A stretch of DNA of 64,000 bases, taken from positions 136,642,356 through 136,706,355 of the forward strand of contig NC_135505.1 of assembly GCF_052857255.1 (NCBI RefSeq), written 5' to 3'. Within the stretch, counting starts at the first letter, position 1. Every line of letters starts with the position of its first letter. Below, piece after piece: positions 22,232-31,189 of this stretch. This DNA comes from Amblyomma americanum. Lineage: Eukaryota; Arthropoda; Arachnida; Ixodida; Ixodidae. The position numbers and the translations under genes were made by a program. The notes beneath the pieces are model-generated. The model made no database searches and was not told the origin of the DNA. It saw only the letters and a program-made list of their open reading frames with translations.

Positions 22232-22400
22232 AAGCAAGATCTTTTTGACAAGGAAACAAAAAGCGCGGATTTTCCAATAAAAAATTTTAGTTGACAGTCA
22301 GCCTCGTCTACGTTCTGTGTGTTCCTTTCTGTGTCTGCGTTTTGGTTTTTTTTCGGCTGTTCCCACCAAGAAGAATGAACCAACTAGCTCAGTTTTCTAC
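22232..22400 (+). mobile_element. Probable 3' UTR of the Penelope-like element
   Basis: Non-coding sequence directly after the stop, including AATAAAAAATTTT (about 22276) and an AAGAATGAACCAACTAG block. The exact 3' end and any repeat are not resolved. Confidence 0.45.
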
Positions 22401-22554
22401 TCTTTTAATGTTTCTACTCTTTTGACTTCGTGTGCGGGAAACGTAAGGAAAACGGGTTGCGGATTGAAGGTGATATGGTGAAGTGAGGATCAGGCTTCCC
22501 CAGTAATTTCTCCTGCAACTTAGTTAGCAGAAGCCAAGCGACTGCAGAAAGCGT

Positions 22555-22928
22555 TACTTACTTATTAGTGCGTGGGCCTTTAAGGCCAACAAACGACCAG
22601 CCTTAGTGACGTTACGCGAATAGTTTGGAGTGTTTCTCTGAAACTGGTTCATGTAAAATTTAGCGCTGAAGACGCGGAGGTTGACTTAGAGGGGTTTCTA
22701 CCGCACGAGGCGGATTTAAGGTTGTTGACGGCGGAACTTATCGCTGATCCGTCGGAGCAACTGTGGTCAAGACCGTTTTCCCAAGCATCTCACCCAGAGG
22801 GACCGAGCACCAGGCAGGGGAAATCTTGTGCCCATTGAAAACCGGTGGGTACCCGGCGGCACTGGGGATCGAACCCAGCACCTCCCGAATGCGAGGCGGA
22901 TGCTCTACCGCAAAGCCACGCTTCGGTT
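22555..22928 (-). mobile_element. SINE-D, tRNA-Ala-like head with long body
   Basis: The minus strand starts with GCGTGGCTTTGCGGTAGAGCA (A box), CCGCCTCGCATTCGGG (Ala-like anticodon arm) and GGGTTCGATCCCC (B box). The body continues to about 22555 and ends near CACGCACTAATAAGTAAG. The body matches the copy at 16040-16262. Confidence 0.7.
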
Positions 22929-22929
22929 C

Positions 22930-22970
22930 ATGCTAACAGCGTACTGCATATTGCAGTACGCTGTTAGCAT
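22930..22970. repeat. Perfect 18-bp hairpin at the SINE/satellite junction
   Basis: ATGCTAACAGCGTACTGC (22930-22947) and its exact reverse complement (22953-22970) are separated by ATATT. The right arm is the start of the satellite monomer. Confidence 0.9.
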
Positions 22971-24062
22971 TAAGTTATGTCACTATCATGTAGGCTTAAT
23001 ACATCTTTTTTCTTGGGTTTACTCTTAAATTTTTGTATATCACCTGATATTGTACTTACCTGCTACTAATTGTTTACCATATCAATATAATCTAGGCTTA
23101 ATACATATTTTTTCTTAGGTTTACTGTGAAACCTTTCTATATCTCTCGATATTGTACTAAGCTGCTATAATTTGGTTACCATACCAGTATCATTTAGGCC
23201 TAATACATCATTTTTGTAGGAGTTTATTCTGAAATCTTTCTTTAACCCTGGATATACTAAGACACTACCATTCTGTTACCATATAAGTATCATTTAGGCT
23301 TAATATTTCTTTATCATTGATTTTATTATGGTATCTTTCTATATCTCTTGGCATAGTACTACGCTGTCACGATTCGGTTACCATACAACTCATCGTGTAG
23401 GCCTGTTATTGCTTTATTTTTATGTTTATGGGGATATCGTACTCTTACCCAGATATTCTGGACAAACGCATTTTTCAACGGGAAGTCGTTTATGAACGCA
23501 TATTTGTCCATATATTGTAAGATTCTGCTATAACAATAAATATATCCGCAGATATCCGCTCATCAGGGTTGCATTTTTTTTGCTATTAACATTTTTGCTT
23601 TCGTAAATAAAGACCCTATTCTCTTTCTATGGCAGTTTTGACTAGCCAATACGAGTGATGGAGAAACTTTAAAAGAAAGTTTTTGCTGCACATCGGATGA
23701 ATGGTTCACAACCTTCAATATTTCTATAACATTGATTTAAAATATTCCACAGTTGCCTCACGATTAGAAATTATATCAAAGAATCCCGGACCGGTATATC
23801 TCTGGATATTGTACTGCGCTGTTACCATTAGGTTGCCGCATCACTGTCATTTAGGCTCAATATCGCTTTATTGCTATGTTTATTCTGATATCTTTTTATA
23901 TTTCTCAACGTTGTACTACGTTGTTACCATTCGGTTACCATATCACTATCAAGTTGGTTTAATTTTGCTTTATTCATATGTTTATTCTGTTATCTTTCTA
24001 TATCTGTAGATTTGTACTGCACAGTTATGTTGTATCATTGCCATATAGGCTGAATATTACTT
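22953..24062. repeat. AT-rich satellite, about 100-bp monomers, interrupted
   Basis: The block TTTAGGCTTAATACAT recurs at about 22991, 23091, 23195, 23294 and 23397, then again at about 23855 and 24046. Each is followed by TTTCTATATCTC and preceded by a GTACTACGCTGTTACC-type block. The array is interrupted at about 23440-23790, where an inverted copy of a dispersed repeat (23455-23570) is found. Confidence 0.8.
23455..23570 (-). repeat. Unclassified dispersed repeat, copy 1 (3' part, inverted)
   Basis: Reverse complement of the 3' blocks of the copies at 41080 and 45400: GTTTATGAACGCATATTTG, ATATATTGTAAGATTCTGCT and ATAACAATAAATATATCCGC. It lies inside the interrupted satellite. Confidence 0.6.
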
Positions 24063-25300
24063 TCCATGGCACGGAAAGCTACTCGGCAAATGAGGCAGTA
24101 GTCGAGGTCGACCCATCCCAAAGGCCTTTTGAAGTCTAAAGTCTAGTGCACCCTTTTATGTGTGCGGGCACCACACTACTTCTCTACTCCATTTGCTGAG
24201 CGTATCACTCCGCCATTCGGACAGAACTTGTCATCTAGGGACGTGACCTTTCGGCTCTCTTAGCAAACAAGAAAAAAAGTCCAACAAAGAAATTTCCCTT
24301 TTTTCTGACCTCATTTCTTGCCTAGTTAATATGCTCCGAAAGGCATAACGTTTTAAAGCTGATCCCTTCTAAGCTTTCCAATGTGGGAGTTCGTAAGGTG
24401 GGTCTTCTTTTCTGAGAGCACTGAGTCTGGACCACTTGGACCGCCCTAAAAACACGCTATTTCTTCCCTAAGTCAGGATTTCACAATTCTCTGAGTGGAA
24501 CGCATTTCACTGCTCGCGGATACTGCCTCATAAAAACAAAGGAAGGCAGCAGAGTCAAAAGCGTTCTCTGATCCTTCGCTCTTTGCCAGCTGAAGCTTCT
24601 GGAAAAACAACAGTGGCGAAAAATACGCACATACCATCTTCCTGCCGGCTTTTGTTACGAACCCATTAGTATGTTACACCGGCTTACGCTATCCGAGGAC
24701 GGTCCTTGCAAGTTGATAAAGCGAAGCCGTTGAAGCTTGCGGTTGTTTGGGAAACGTGACGATTCGTATCCTTAAAAGACGATTTCAACTTAGGAATAAG
24801 GGGGACTGCGGGGATTTCTCTGTTCTTTACCTCCTTCCCCAGTTTCCCTTTTCCTGTTTCGCCAAGCTACTGCTGACGTAACAGTTGAGACTTAAGCGGA
24901 TTGGTGTTGCAAAAGAAAGCAGTGCTGTAGTGTGTTTGCTCTGAGTCGCGGAGCCATGCACACGGTATGTCCTGCTCTGCGAGGCTTGAAAAAAAAAAAT
25001 AAACGGATTAAGGTCGTTAGGGAGGACTAAGCGCCACGAGCGCCCCTGTTCGTTCGCTCCCCGAATGTGTTGCTTCACAATCTTTGTCGCGTGTACTGGG
25101 TGCTGCCGCACCAAGCTTTAGCAGAAAGGCAAAGTGTTTGTCTTTACTGGTTTTCGACCAAGATATGAGCGTACGATCCCAACTGTCGGCATTGCACAAT
25201 GACGACGAGAAAAGAATAGCATACAGTTTAGCATGGCTAAGCGCGGAAGATTGTGCGGTAGCACTTGTCACGGCGAGCACTTAACGTCCTTACGTGCCAC
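24063..25300. other. Unique DNA, no gene recognised
   Basis: Frames of 66-95 codons at 24827-25284 overlap on both strands and have no recognisable motif. Confidence 0.45.
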
Positions 25301-25432
25301 GGGCCTTTGGCATAAAGGCCTCCTATCTAAAGGCATTTACCCGGAAGGCAGTTAACATGAAGACCTTCACACTAAAGGCCTTAGACCTAAAGCCCTTTTA
25401 CCTGAAGGCATTTTACTTGAAGACCTTTATCC
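25301..25432. repeat. 15-bp minisatellite (AAAGGCNTTTNACCT-like)
   Basis: About eight degenerate units of 14-16 bp, such as AAAGGCATTTACCCGG, AAAGGCCTTAGACCT and GAAGGCATTTTACTT. The consensus spacing of 15 bp would read as 5-residue repeats if translated, but an in-frame stop is present. Confidence 0.8.
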
Positions 25433-25779
25433 ACTTGGGCAGGTTGCCCACAATCCGGTGAGCAGGTGGTCCGCCTGCCTCAAAGCAGGCTTCAGACACG
25501 TACACACGTATGCCCGAAATCGGAAAGTGCGCCTAGTAGTGCTATCGCACTACAACGAAAAAAAAAATGGGGTCATCGCATCTGGTGAGAGTTTTTCAGA
25601 ACTGTAGGCATTCGTATTCGAGACGGCTGCATATTAATTCATTAGATTAATAATATAATAGTCGATAAAAGTAATGCAGTGCATTGCAAATGACCGGAAA
25701 TGTAACCAAATTACTGTAATTTCGTTGCAGTAATACAATTACTGCCATGTCTGACCCACACAGTCCACGAATGCTACAT
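25433..25779. other. Unique DNA
   Basis: An A-run at 25556-25567; no other structure seen. Confidence 0.4.
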
Positions 25780-26037
25780 TGTCATGGATCATATAACACC
25801 ACAAGGCGCACCTACTTGATCACATCGCACGTTATACCGAATGACATTGCACAATGCATTCCATGGATCACATGGTAAATTCTTATCCTTAACGCATCAC
25901 ACTCCACTGGATGACATGGCACGCGTTCTTGGATGACATCGTATATAAGCTTATTGATTCACATGGCACATTGCATTGAATCAAAAGGAACATCCTATTG
26001 AGTAACGAGATGTATTCTATTGGATCACATTTGGCGT
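25780..26037. repeat. Degenerate minisatellite of about 22 bp (TTGGATCACATGGCAC-like)
   Basis: At least nine units at about 25785, 25818, 25839, 25862, 25908, 25929, 25954, 25976, 25998 and 26020. Each carries TGGATCACAT or a one- to three-base variant. Spacing is mostly 21-25 bp. Confidence 0.75.
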
Positions 26038-26142
26038 TATTTAGGTTCTCTTTGCACTTTCTTCTGAACCACAATAGCACATTTCTTTGAAAGTAGAACA
26101 TTGCTATTGGCCAGAAGCTTATCACACGATCCAGAGGGGGCG

Positions 26143-26460
26143 GAAATGAAAATGAAAATTGGTTTCGAGGGAAGGAAATGACGCAGTAACTCTCCCACAA
26201 ATCTCGACGGACACCTGAACCGCGCCGTAAGGGAATGCATAAAGGAGGGAGTGAAAGAAGAGAGGAAGAAAGAGGTGCCGTAGTGGAGGGCTCCGGAATA
26301 ATTTCGACAGCCTGGGGATCTTTAACGTGCACTGACATCGCACAGCACACGAGCGCCTTAGCGTTTCGCCGCCATCGAAACGCAGCCGCCGCGGTCGGGT
26401 TCGAACTCGGGAACTCCGGATCAGTAGCCGAGCTCTCTAACCACTGAGCCACCGCGACGA
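26143..26460 (-). mobile_element. SINE-A copy with a GAAAAT tail
   Basis: Minus orientation; the tRNA-like head is on the right (B box GGGTTCGAACTCGGG reversed, 26396-26412) and the core is intact. The tail is (GAAAAT)n rather than (AAT)n. No TSD was found. Confidence 0.88.
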
Positions 26461-26895
26461 GGAGAAGTGGCGGAGCCGTTGTATTTTTCGTCACGGCGAC
26501 TAATTATTACCGTGAATACCAGTATTATACATCAGCGTGAACTACGGCGGACATCTATGACAAAACCATTTCGGCGAAAGCAATGTAAGCCATGGGAAAG
26601 TTTAGGCAATGCTTTTCACAGGTTCCACAACTGCTGAAACGATCACCACAAGCCTGAACAATTTAAGTCGCTATTGCAACACAATGTCCGGGGTGCGGTA
26701 CCTGCATCTACCTTGCTTCGGTCCTTACTGGTACGCATCACGCTTATTCCAAGCAACCAACTAGACCATTTGTCTTATCCCACTTATCCCAAGCAGCATA
26801 GGCAAACGGTCCAATATTGGGAATGTATTGACAAAAGCCGGTCCTACAAAAGACCAGAATAAAACCATCCATTTCTAATATTTGGCCGAATATCT
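26461..26895. other. Unique DNA
   Basis: Nothing recognised. Confidence 0.4.
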
Positions 26896-27316
26896 GTGCT
26901 GCCTGGGATGGTTTATGGTTTGTGGGGGTTTAACGTCCTAAAGAGACTCAGGCTATGAGGAACGCCGTAGTGAAGGGCTCCGGAAATTTCGATCACCTGG
27001 GGTTCTTTAACATTGCCCGCCGCGGTGGCTCAGTGGTTAGGGCACTCGGCTACTTATCCGGAGTTCCCGGGTTCGAAACCGACCGCGGCGGCTGCGTTTT
27101 TATGGAGGCAAAACGCTAAGGCGCCCGTGTGCTGTGCGATGTCAGTGCACGTTAAAGATCCCCAGGTGGTCGAAATTATTCCGCAGCCCTCCACTACGGC
27201 ACCTCTTTCTTCCTTTCTTCTTTCACTGCCTGCTTTATGCCTTCCCTTACGGCGCGGTTCTGGTGTCCAACAATACATGAGACAGATACTGAGCCATTTC
27301 CTTTCCCCAAAAACCA

Positions 27317-27372
<56 letters not shown>

Positions 27373-27490
27373 TTTAACGTGCACTGACATCGGACGGTAC
27401 GCTGGAGTCTGGAATTTCGCCTGCATCGAAATTCGACCGCCACGGCTGAGGTCGAACCGATGGCTTTTAGTCGAGAGTTCAATTGGCTTC
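26896..27490 (-). mobile_element. SINE-B interrupted by a SINE-A insertion
   Basis: The 3' half of SINE-B lies at 26896-27011 (GTTTAACGTCCTAAAGAGAC, then CGGAAATTTCGATCACC). Its remainder and decayed head lie at about 27372-27490 (CTTTAACGTGCACTGACATC, then AATTTCGCCTGCATCGAAA). The two halves join cleanly if the SINE-A at 27012-27371 is removed. CTTTAAC occurs at both junctions. Confidence 0.85.
27012..27371 (+). mobile_element. Full-length SINE-A nested in SINE-B
   Basis: The head CCGCCGCGGTGGCTCAGTGG, B box GGGTTCGAAACC, core and (ATT)n tail (27319-27371) are all present on the plus strand. It is the younger of the two elements because it splits the other. Confidence 0.93.
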
Positions 27491-27795
27491 TTTTTTGCTG
27501 CTACAAGCTTAGTCTCAACATTTGTAGCTGCGATTCCCTTCAGCATGTGACTCAATGACAGGCATGCACAGTCGTTGTCACAAGTAACCAGACTGGATGG
27601 TTTGCGTCTCAGTCGTATATCGAAGCTATTATGCCAGCCCTCAAGCTGAGAGAGAGAGAGAGACTCTTTAATGAAGAAACCGAGAATTTAGCCGGCGTTT
27701 CAATATCGCTGGCATGCTACTCTGCGTAGGGAGGGGAATTTGGGAGAGAAAGACTGAAGGAGAGCAGCGTGGAAGAGGTGGAAGAAAAAAAAAAA
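27491..27795. other. Repeat-like leader with (GA)n and A-run
   Basis: A (GA)n run (27649-27662) followed by CTCTTTAATGAAGAAACCGAG and an A-rich run (27781-27795). This looks like a fragment of an older repeat with a poly(A)-like end, but the family is not identified. Confidence 0.35.
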
Positions 27796-28480
27796 GAACG
27801 ATGCGTCCCAAATGGTAAAAGTTTTGCGTACGAAGAAACGTATCGGCTTTGGAGTTTGCCGACACATGAGTACCAATTTCTTCACTCAATCGACCCACAT
27901 CTTAGATCAAGACTCTCACCCAGAATTCCTCGACAACTCGAAACACTTTATCACCGACTTCGTCTGAATGCTGCATATACAAATGGCCTGCGATACCGTT
28001 TTGGACAAATGAACAGTCCGCATTGTGACAACTGTGCCTCGATAGAAACTGTGGAACATATCCTGCTTGAGTGCCCTGCGTATGCTAACGAGCGTGCGTA
28101 CTATGAACATTGCATGCAGAAGCTCTGCCCAGTGCCACTAACAATGGACAAAGATTTAGGCCCCTTAGCCTGCTTCAGGCAACAGAGACTTGCAATGAAC
28201 TTTCTTTTTACATATTTAAAAGACATTGGACATCTCGATAAGCTCTAAATTCACTTGCAGGTTACCTTCATGCATTCTTCTTGCAGTGAACTTCGTCAGC
28301 CCATTCGTCGGACTATGCACTCCATCATTCCATAGGTTACATCAATACTCGCCACTGCATCCTTAGTACCCATTTCATGGCTGCATTTTACCCTCAAGCT
28401 GTAAATCTCTGTATGGTACGGAGAACCATTGTTCTCACCTTCCGAGAACTTTTTTATATTTAGAGAAGCCGTAAGAACTC
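27796..28480 (+). mobile_element. 5'-truncated LINE (R1/I-like) C-terminus and 3' UTR
   Basis: The open frame ends at 28248. It reads YRLWSLPTHEYQFLHSIDPH, then LYHRLRLNAAYTNGLRYRFG, then SPHCDNCASIETVEHILLEC and PAYANERAYYEHC. The Cys-x2-Cys-x7-His-x4-Cys arrangement with HxLxxCPxY is the zinc-knuckle-like C-terminal motif that follows RNase H in R1- and I-clade LINEs. RT and RNase H are absent. About 230 bp of 3' UTR follows; a resembling scrap lies at 47375-47435. Confidence 0.75.
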
Positions 28481-28888
28481 TCCTATTCGAATGAGAAGCA
28501 AACCATACTGCCTGGTTACTTTTGCAAAAGGCTGTACATTCACCGTCATAATTTCGTGGAATACGGCTTCAGCGAAGAAAAGTTTTTTTGTCCAGGGCGT
28601 ACGCTTGATTTGAATTTAATCACACCCTGCGAAAATTTCACGCGCGTAATTTCACTGCCACCACCAATTCCAGTTTTCGTACAAAGACAGCGACGAAGTA
28701 TTTTTTCCTCATAGTTCGTTTCAGAACAGTCCAATGCTAGACAACCCAATAGTGTGAAATGAATTTTAGGAACGATGTGATTGGCAGCAAATCAGGAAGA
28801 AATTGTTCTAAAAACAAAAAAAAACTCATTGCGATGAAGAAGACGAAGAGAGAGGAAGAAACATTAATATAACTGCCATATACCTGGA
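28481..28888. other. Unique DNA
   Basis: Nothing recognised. Confidence 0.4.
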
Positions 28889-29046
28889 GTGAAGAAGAAG
28901 AAGAAGAAGAAGAAGAAGAAGAAGAAGAAGAAGAAGAAGAAGAAGAAGAAGAAGAAGAAGAAGAAGAAGAAGAAGAAGAAGAAGAAGAAGAAGAAGAAGA
29001 AGAAGAAGAAGAAGAAGAAGAAGAAGAAGAAGAAGAAGAAGAAGAA
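28889..29046. repeat. (GAA)n microsatellite
   Basis: About 50 uninterrupted GAA units. The poly-Leu frame on the opposite strand is an artefact. Confidence 0.98.
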
Positions 29047-29880
29047 ACATTAATACGTTTTTTGTCAGTTGGGCTCTCTTGCCCCTCGTATTATATTCTT
29101 TCTTTTTGTTGGTTTTTCTTTACATCATGGATTCTATATTATCTATTTTTGACGGAAAAAGAGTTGGCAATCCCCCTCATGGGTATGTGCCATTCTTCTA
29201 GGGCACAACAGCTTTATTTGGCAGTTGAAATTACGAGAAACTCCGCGCATACTGTCTGTGCAGTGTCCTTTAATGTATTGGCACAGCCACATGGTTGGCT
29301 TTATTTATTTATTTACTTCGAATAAGCTTGTTTGCTGTAGTTGTCGCTAGAGGTCAGCCACGTAGGGCCGCAGGCCGCTTACACAGCAAGAAACAAAGGG
29401 ACGTAGGACTGTCCAAAACACGATAAAGCATCTCGAAGGCCATAAATCTCGGGCTCAACCAAACCTAAGTTGTCTTGACCTCATAAAGCGCAGCTACCCA
29501 CGCTATATATAGCGTTGCACTCAAACTGCGAGTTTGTTTCGGTGATGATAAAATTGCTCGACGTCAGCAGAGGGCTCGCAGAGAGCGCGGACAGACGCTT
29601 GTGCTGGATTTTCCAGAGGATGGCTTCGCTGACAACAATGTTGTTGTGTCGTCGTGAGCCTGCAGTGTGCTCTAGCTTGTTACTTTGGGAATGGCGGAGG
29701 AGAGGTCAAGTACTTAAAATGAGAATAGAAAGAAAGCGTACACGTTGAGCTCAGAAAGAAGAACGCTCATCACGTGTGCAAGTCACTTACGCTCACGTAC
29801 GAGCTGTGGTAGCCCAAAGGTGGTTATGTAAGCTGTTCTGAGAAGGAACAGGAGGTGACGACCCCCCCCCCCCCTTCCCC
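29047..29880. other. Unique DNA
   Basis: A short (TTTA)n at about 29301-29316 and a C-run at 29862-29874; no supported gene. Confidence 0.4.
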
Positions 29881-29886
29881 CCTTAC

Positions 29887-29950
29887 CAAGCGAGAATTTT
29901 TCTGTGGAACAACCGCCATCTTGGACGAAGAGAAAAGAAGAGAGGCGGAA
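29887..29950 (-). promoter_or_regulatory. YY1-type start: pyrimidine tract, CAAGATGGCGG and splice donor (candidate first exon)
   Basis: On the minus strand a pyrimidine-rich tract (CGCCTCTCTTCTTTTCTC) leads into CCAAGATGGCGG, the YY1-type initiator often placed at translation starts of housekeeping genes. The ATG (29919-29917) opens 11 codons, MAVVPQKNSRL, ending at a consensus donor CTTG|GTAAGG (intron from 29886). The gene would continue left of 29886, but no downstream exon was identified. A known-looking repeat text upstream (29950-30000) weakens the case. Confidence 0.25.
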
Positions 29951-30326
29951 GAAAGACAGGGAGGTTAACCAGGCAACGCCTGGTTGGCTACCCCACATGA
30001 TGGGAGGGGGGTAGAGGGAGCGAAAGAGGAAAATAATGAAAGTTCATTTCGCAGTATGGCTAGTACCCATGTTATGCTTTGGTCTATAAATAAAAGGACA
30101 CCCACGGCTGGTCTGACGCTCAGCCTGCGCCTGTGGAATATTTGAAGGAAGCGCCTTGATGACTTTCTTATCTGACGAAGGTTGAAGCCACGTTTTCAGA
30201 ATCCTGGCCTCCGTTCGGAGACGTGAATCCAAGCGGCGTGCTGCTGCTTGGAGGGACACTTGTTGACGTCTGGACGAAGAAATCGAAAAGAGCAACGGAC
30301 TAATACTAAGAACGGACAAATCCGTT

Positions 30327-30645
30327 TATAATAATAATAATTGGTTTTGGAGGAAAGGAAATGGCGCAGTATATGTCTCATATATCGTTGGACACCTGAA
30401 CCGCGCCGTAAGGGAAGGAATAAAGGAGGGAGTGAAAGAAGAAAGGAAGAAGGAGGTGCCGTAGTGGAGGGCTCCGGAATAATATCGACCACCTGGGGAT
30501 CTTTAACGTGCACTGACACCGCACAGCACACGGGCGCCTTACCGTTTTTCCTCCATAAAAACGCAGCCGCCGCGGTCGGGATCGAACCCGGGAACTCCGG
30601 ATCTGTAGTCGAGCGCCCTAACACCACTGAGCCACCGCGGCGGGG
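30327..30645 (-). mobile_element. Full-length SINE-A
   Basis: Short (AAT)n tail (30327-30340), complete core, and a head ending at 30645 with one inserted base (AACACCACTGAGCC). No TSD was detected. Confidence 0.9.
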
Positions 30646-30674
30646 CAGTAAGCAATAACGGCAGTCTTGCATTA

Positions 30675-30836
30675 GACGCGCACCTGTCGGCGAAGATACC
30701 ATGTCACTTCTGAAGCGCACGTCAGCCCCAACGGACCGGAGGCACGTGCCGCGTCTTCGCTGTCGATGACCTCCAAGTCATCGTCGTCGTGATCGAAGGT
30801 GGCCGTCAACAGAGCCTCGCAGGCATTCGAGTCACG
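30675..30836 (-). other. Coding-like acidic open frame, 54 codons, unknown
   Basis: The minus frame between two stops reads DSNACEALLTATF, then DHDDDDLEVIDSEDAARAS, and ends near RRQVRV. Codons are varied and GC3-rich, and the text looks like acidic protein sequence. No acceptor, start or homologue is recognised. It may be a fragment of a decayed gene or DNA transposon. Confidence 0.2.
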
Positions 30837-31189
30837 TCATGGGCAGGTACTCGGGCGAAAGCCCCAAGGTCCACCAGCAGTGCATCATTGGCTTCGCACG
30901 CCACTGTAGCGTCTGCCAGCATGATCGGCGGAAGTGGCAGGACAGCCGATTTGGAAACGATGTGTTGTGACGCTTTCCTGTCAACTACGAGAGCAAAAAA
31001 AAAGAAAGAAAATGTGCAGACACCACCGGCAAGACGCTGCGTGCGACTGCTTCGGAACGTGCATTCTCGCCGATTGCCCATGCAGAAGTCCATGCATTTT
31101 GTTGTTGTTGGCCTTTTTTGGCTGTGCTCTACCGAGCTTTGCTTACATTTCTTCGACTTACTGCTGCTGTCCTTATTAATTACAATGCA

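Noticed and set aside
22855..22928. tRNA-Ala-like gene on the minus strand
   Set aside because: It continues into a body shared with 16040-16262, and acceptor ends do not pair, so it is a SINE head.
18804..26037. CRISPR-like or regularly spaced repeats
   Set aside because: Repeats are contiguous satellites and minisatellites without unique spacers, in a eukaryotic context.
28826..29050. Poly-leucine ORF
   Set aside because: Reverse reading of the GAA microsatellite.
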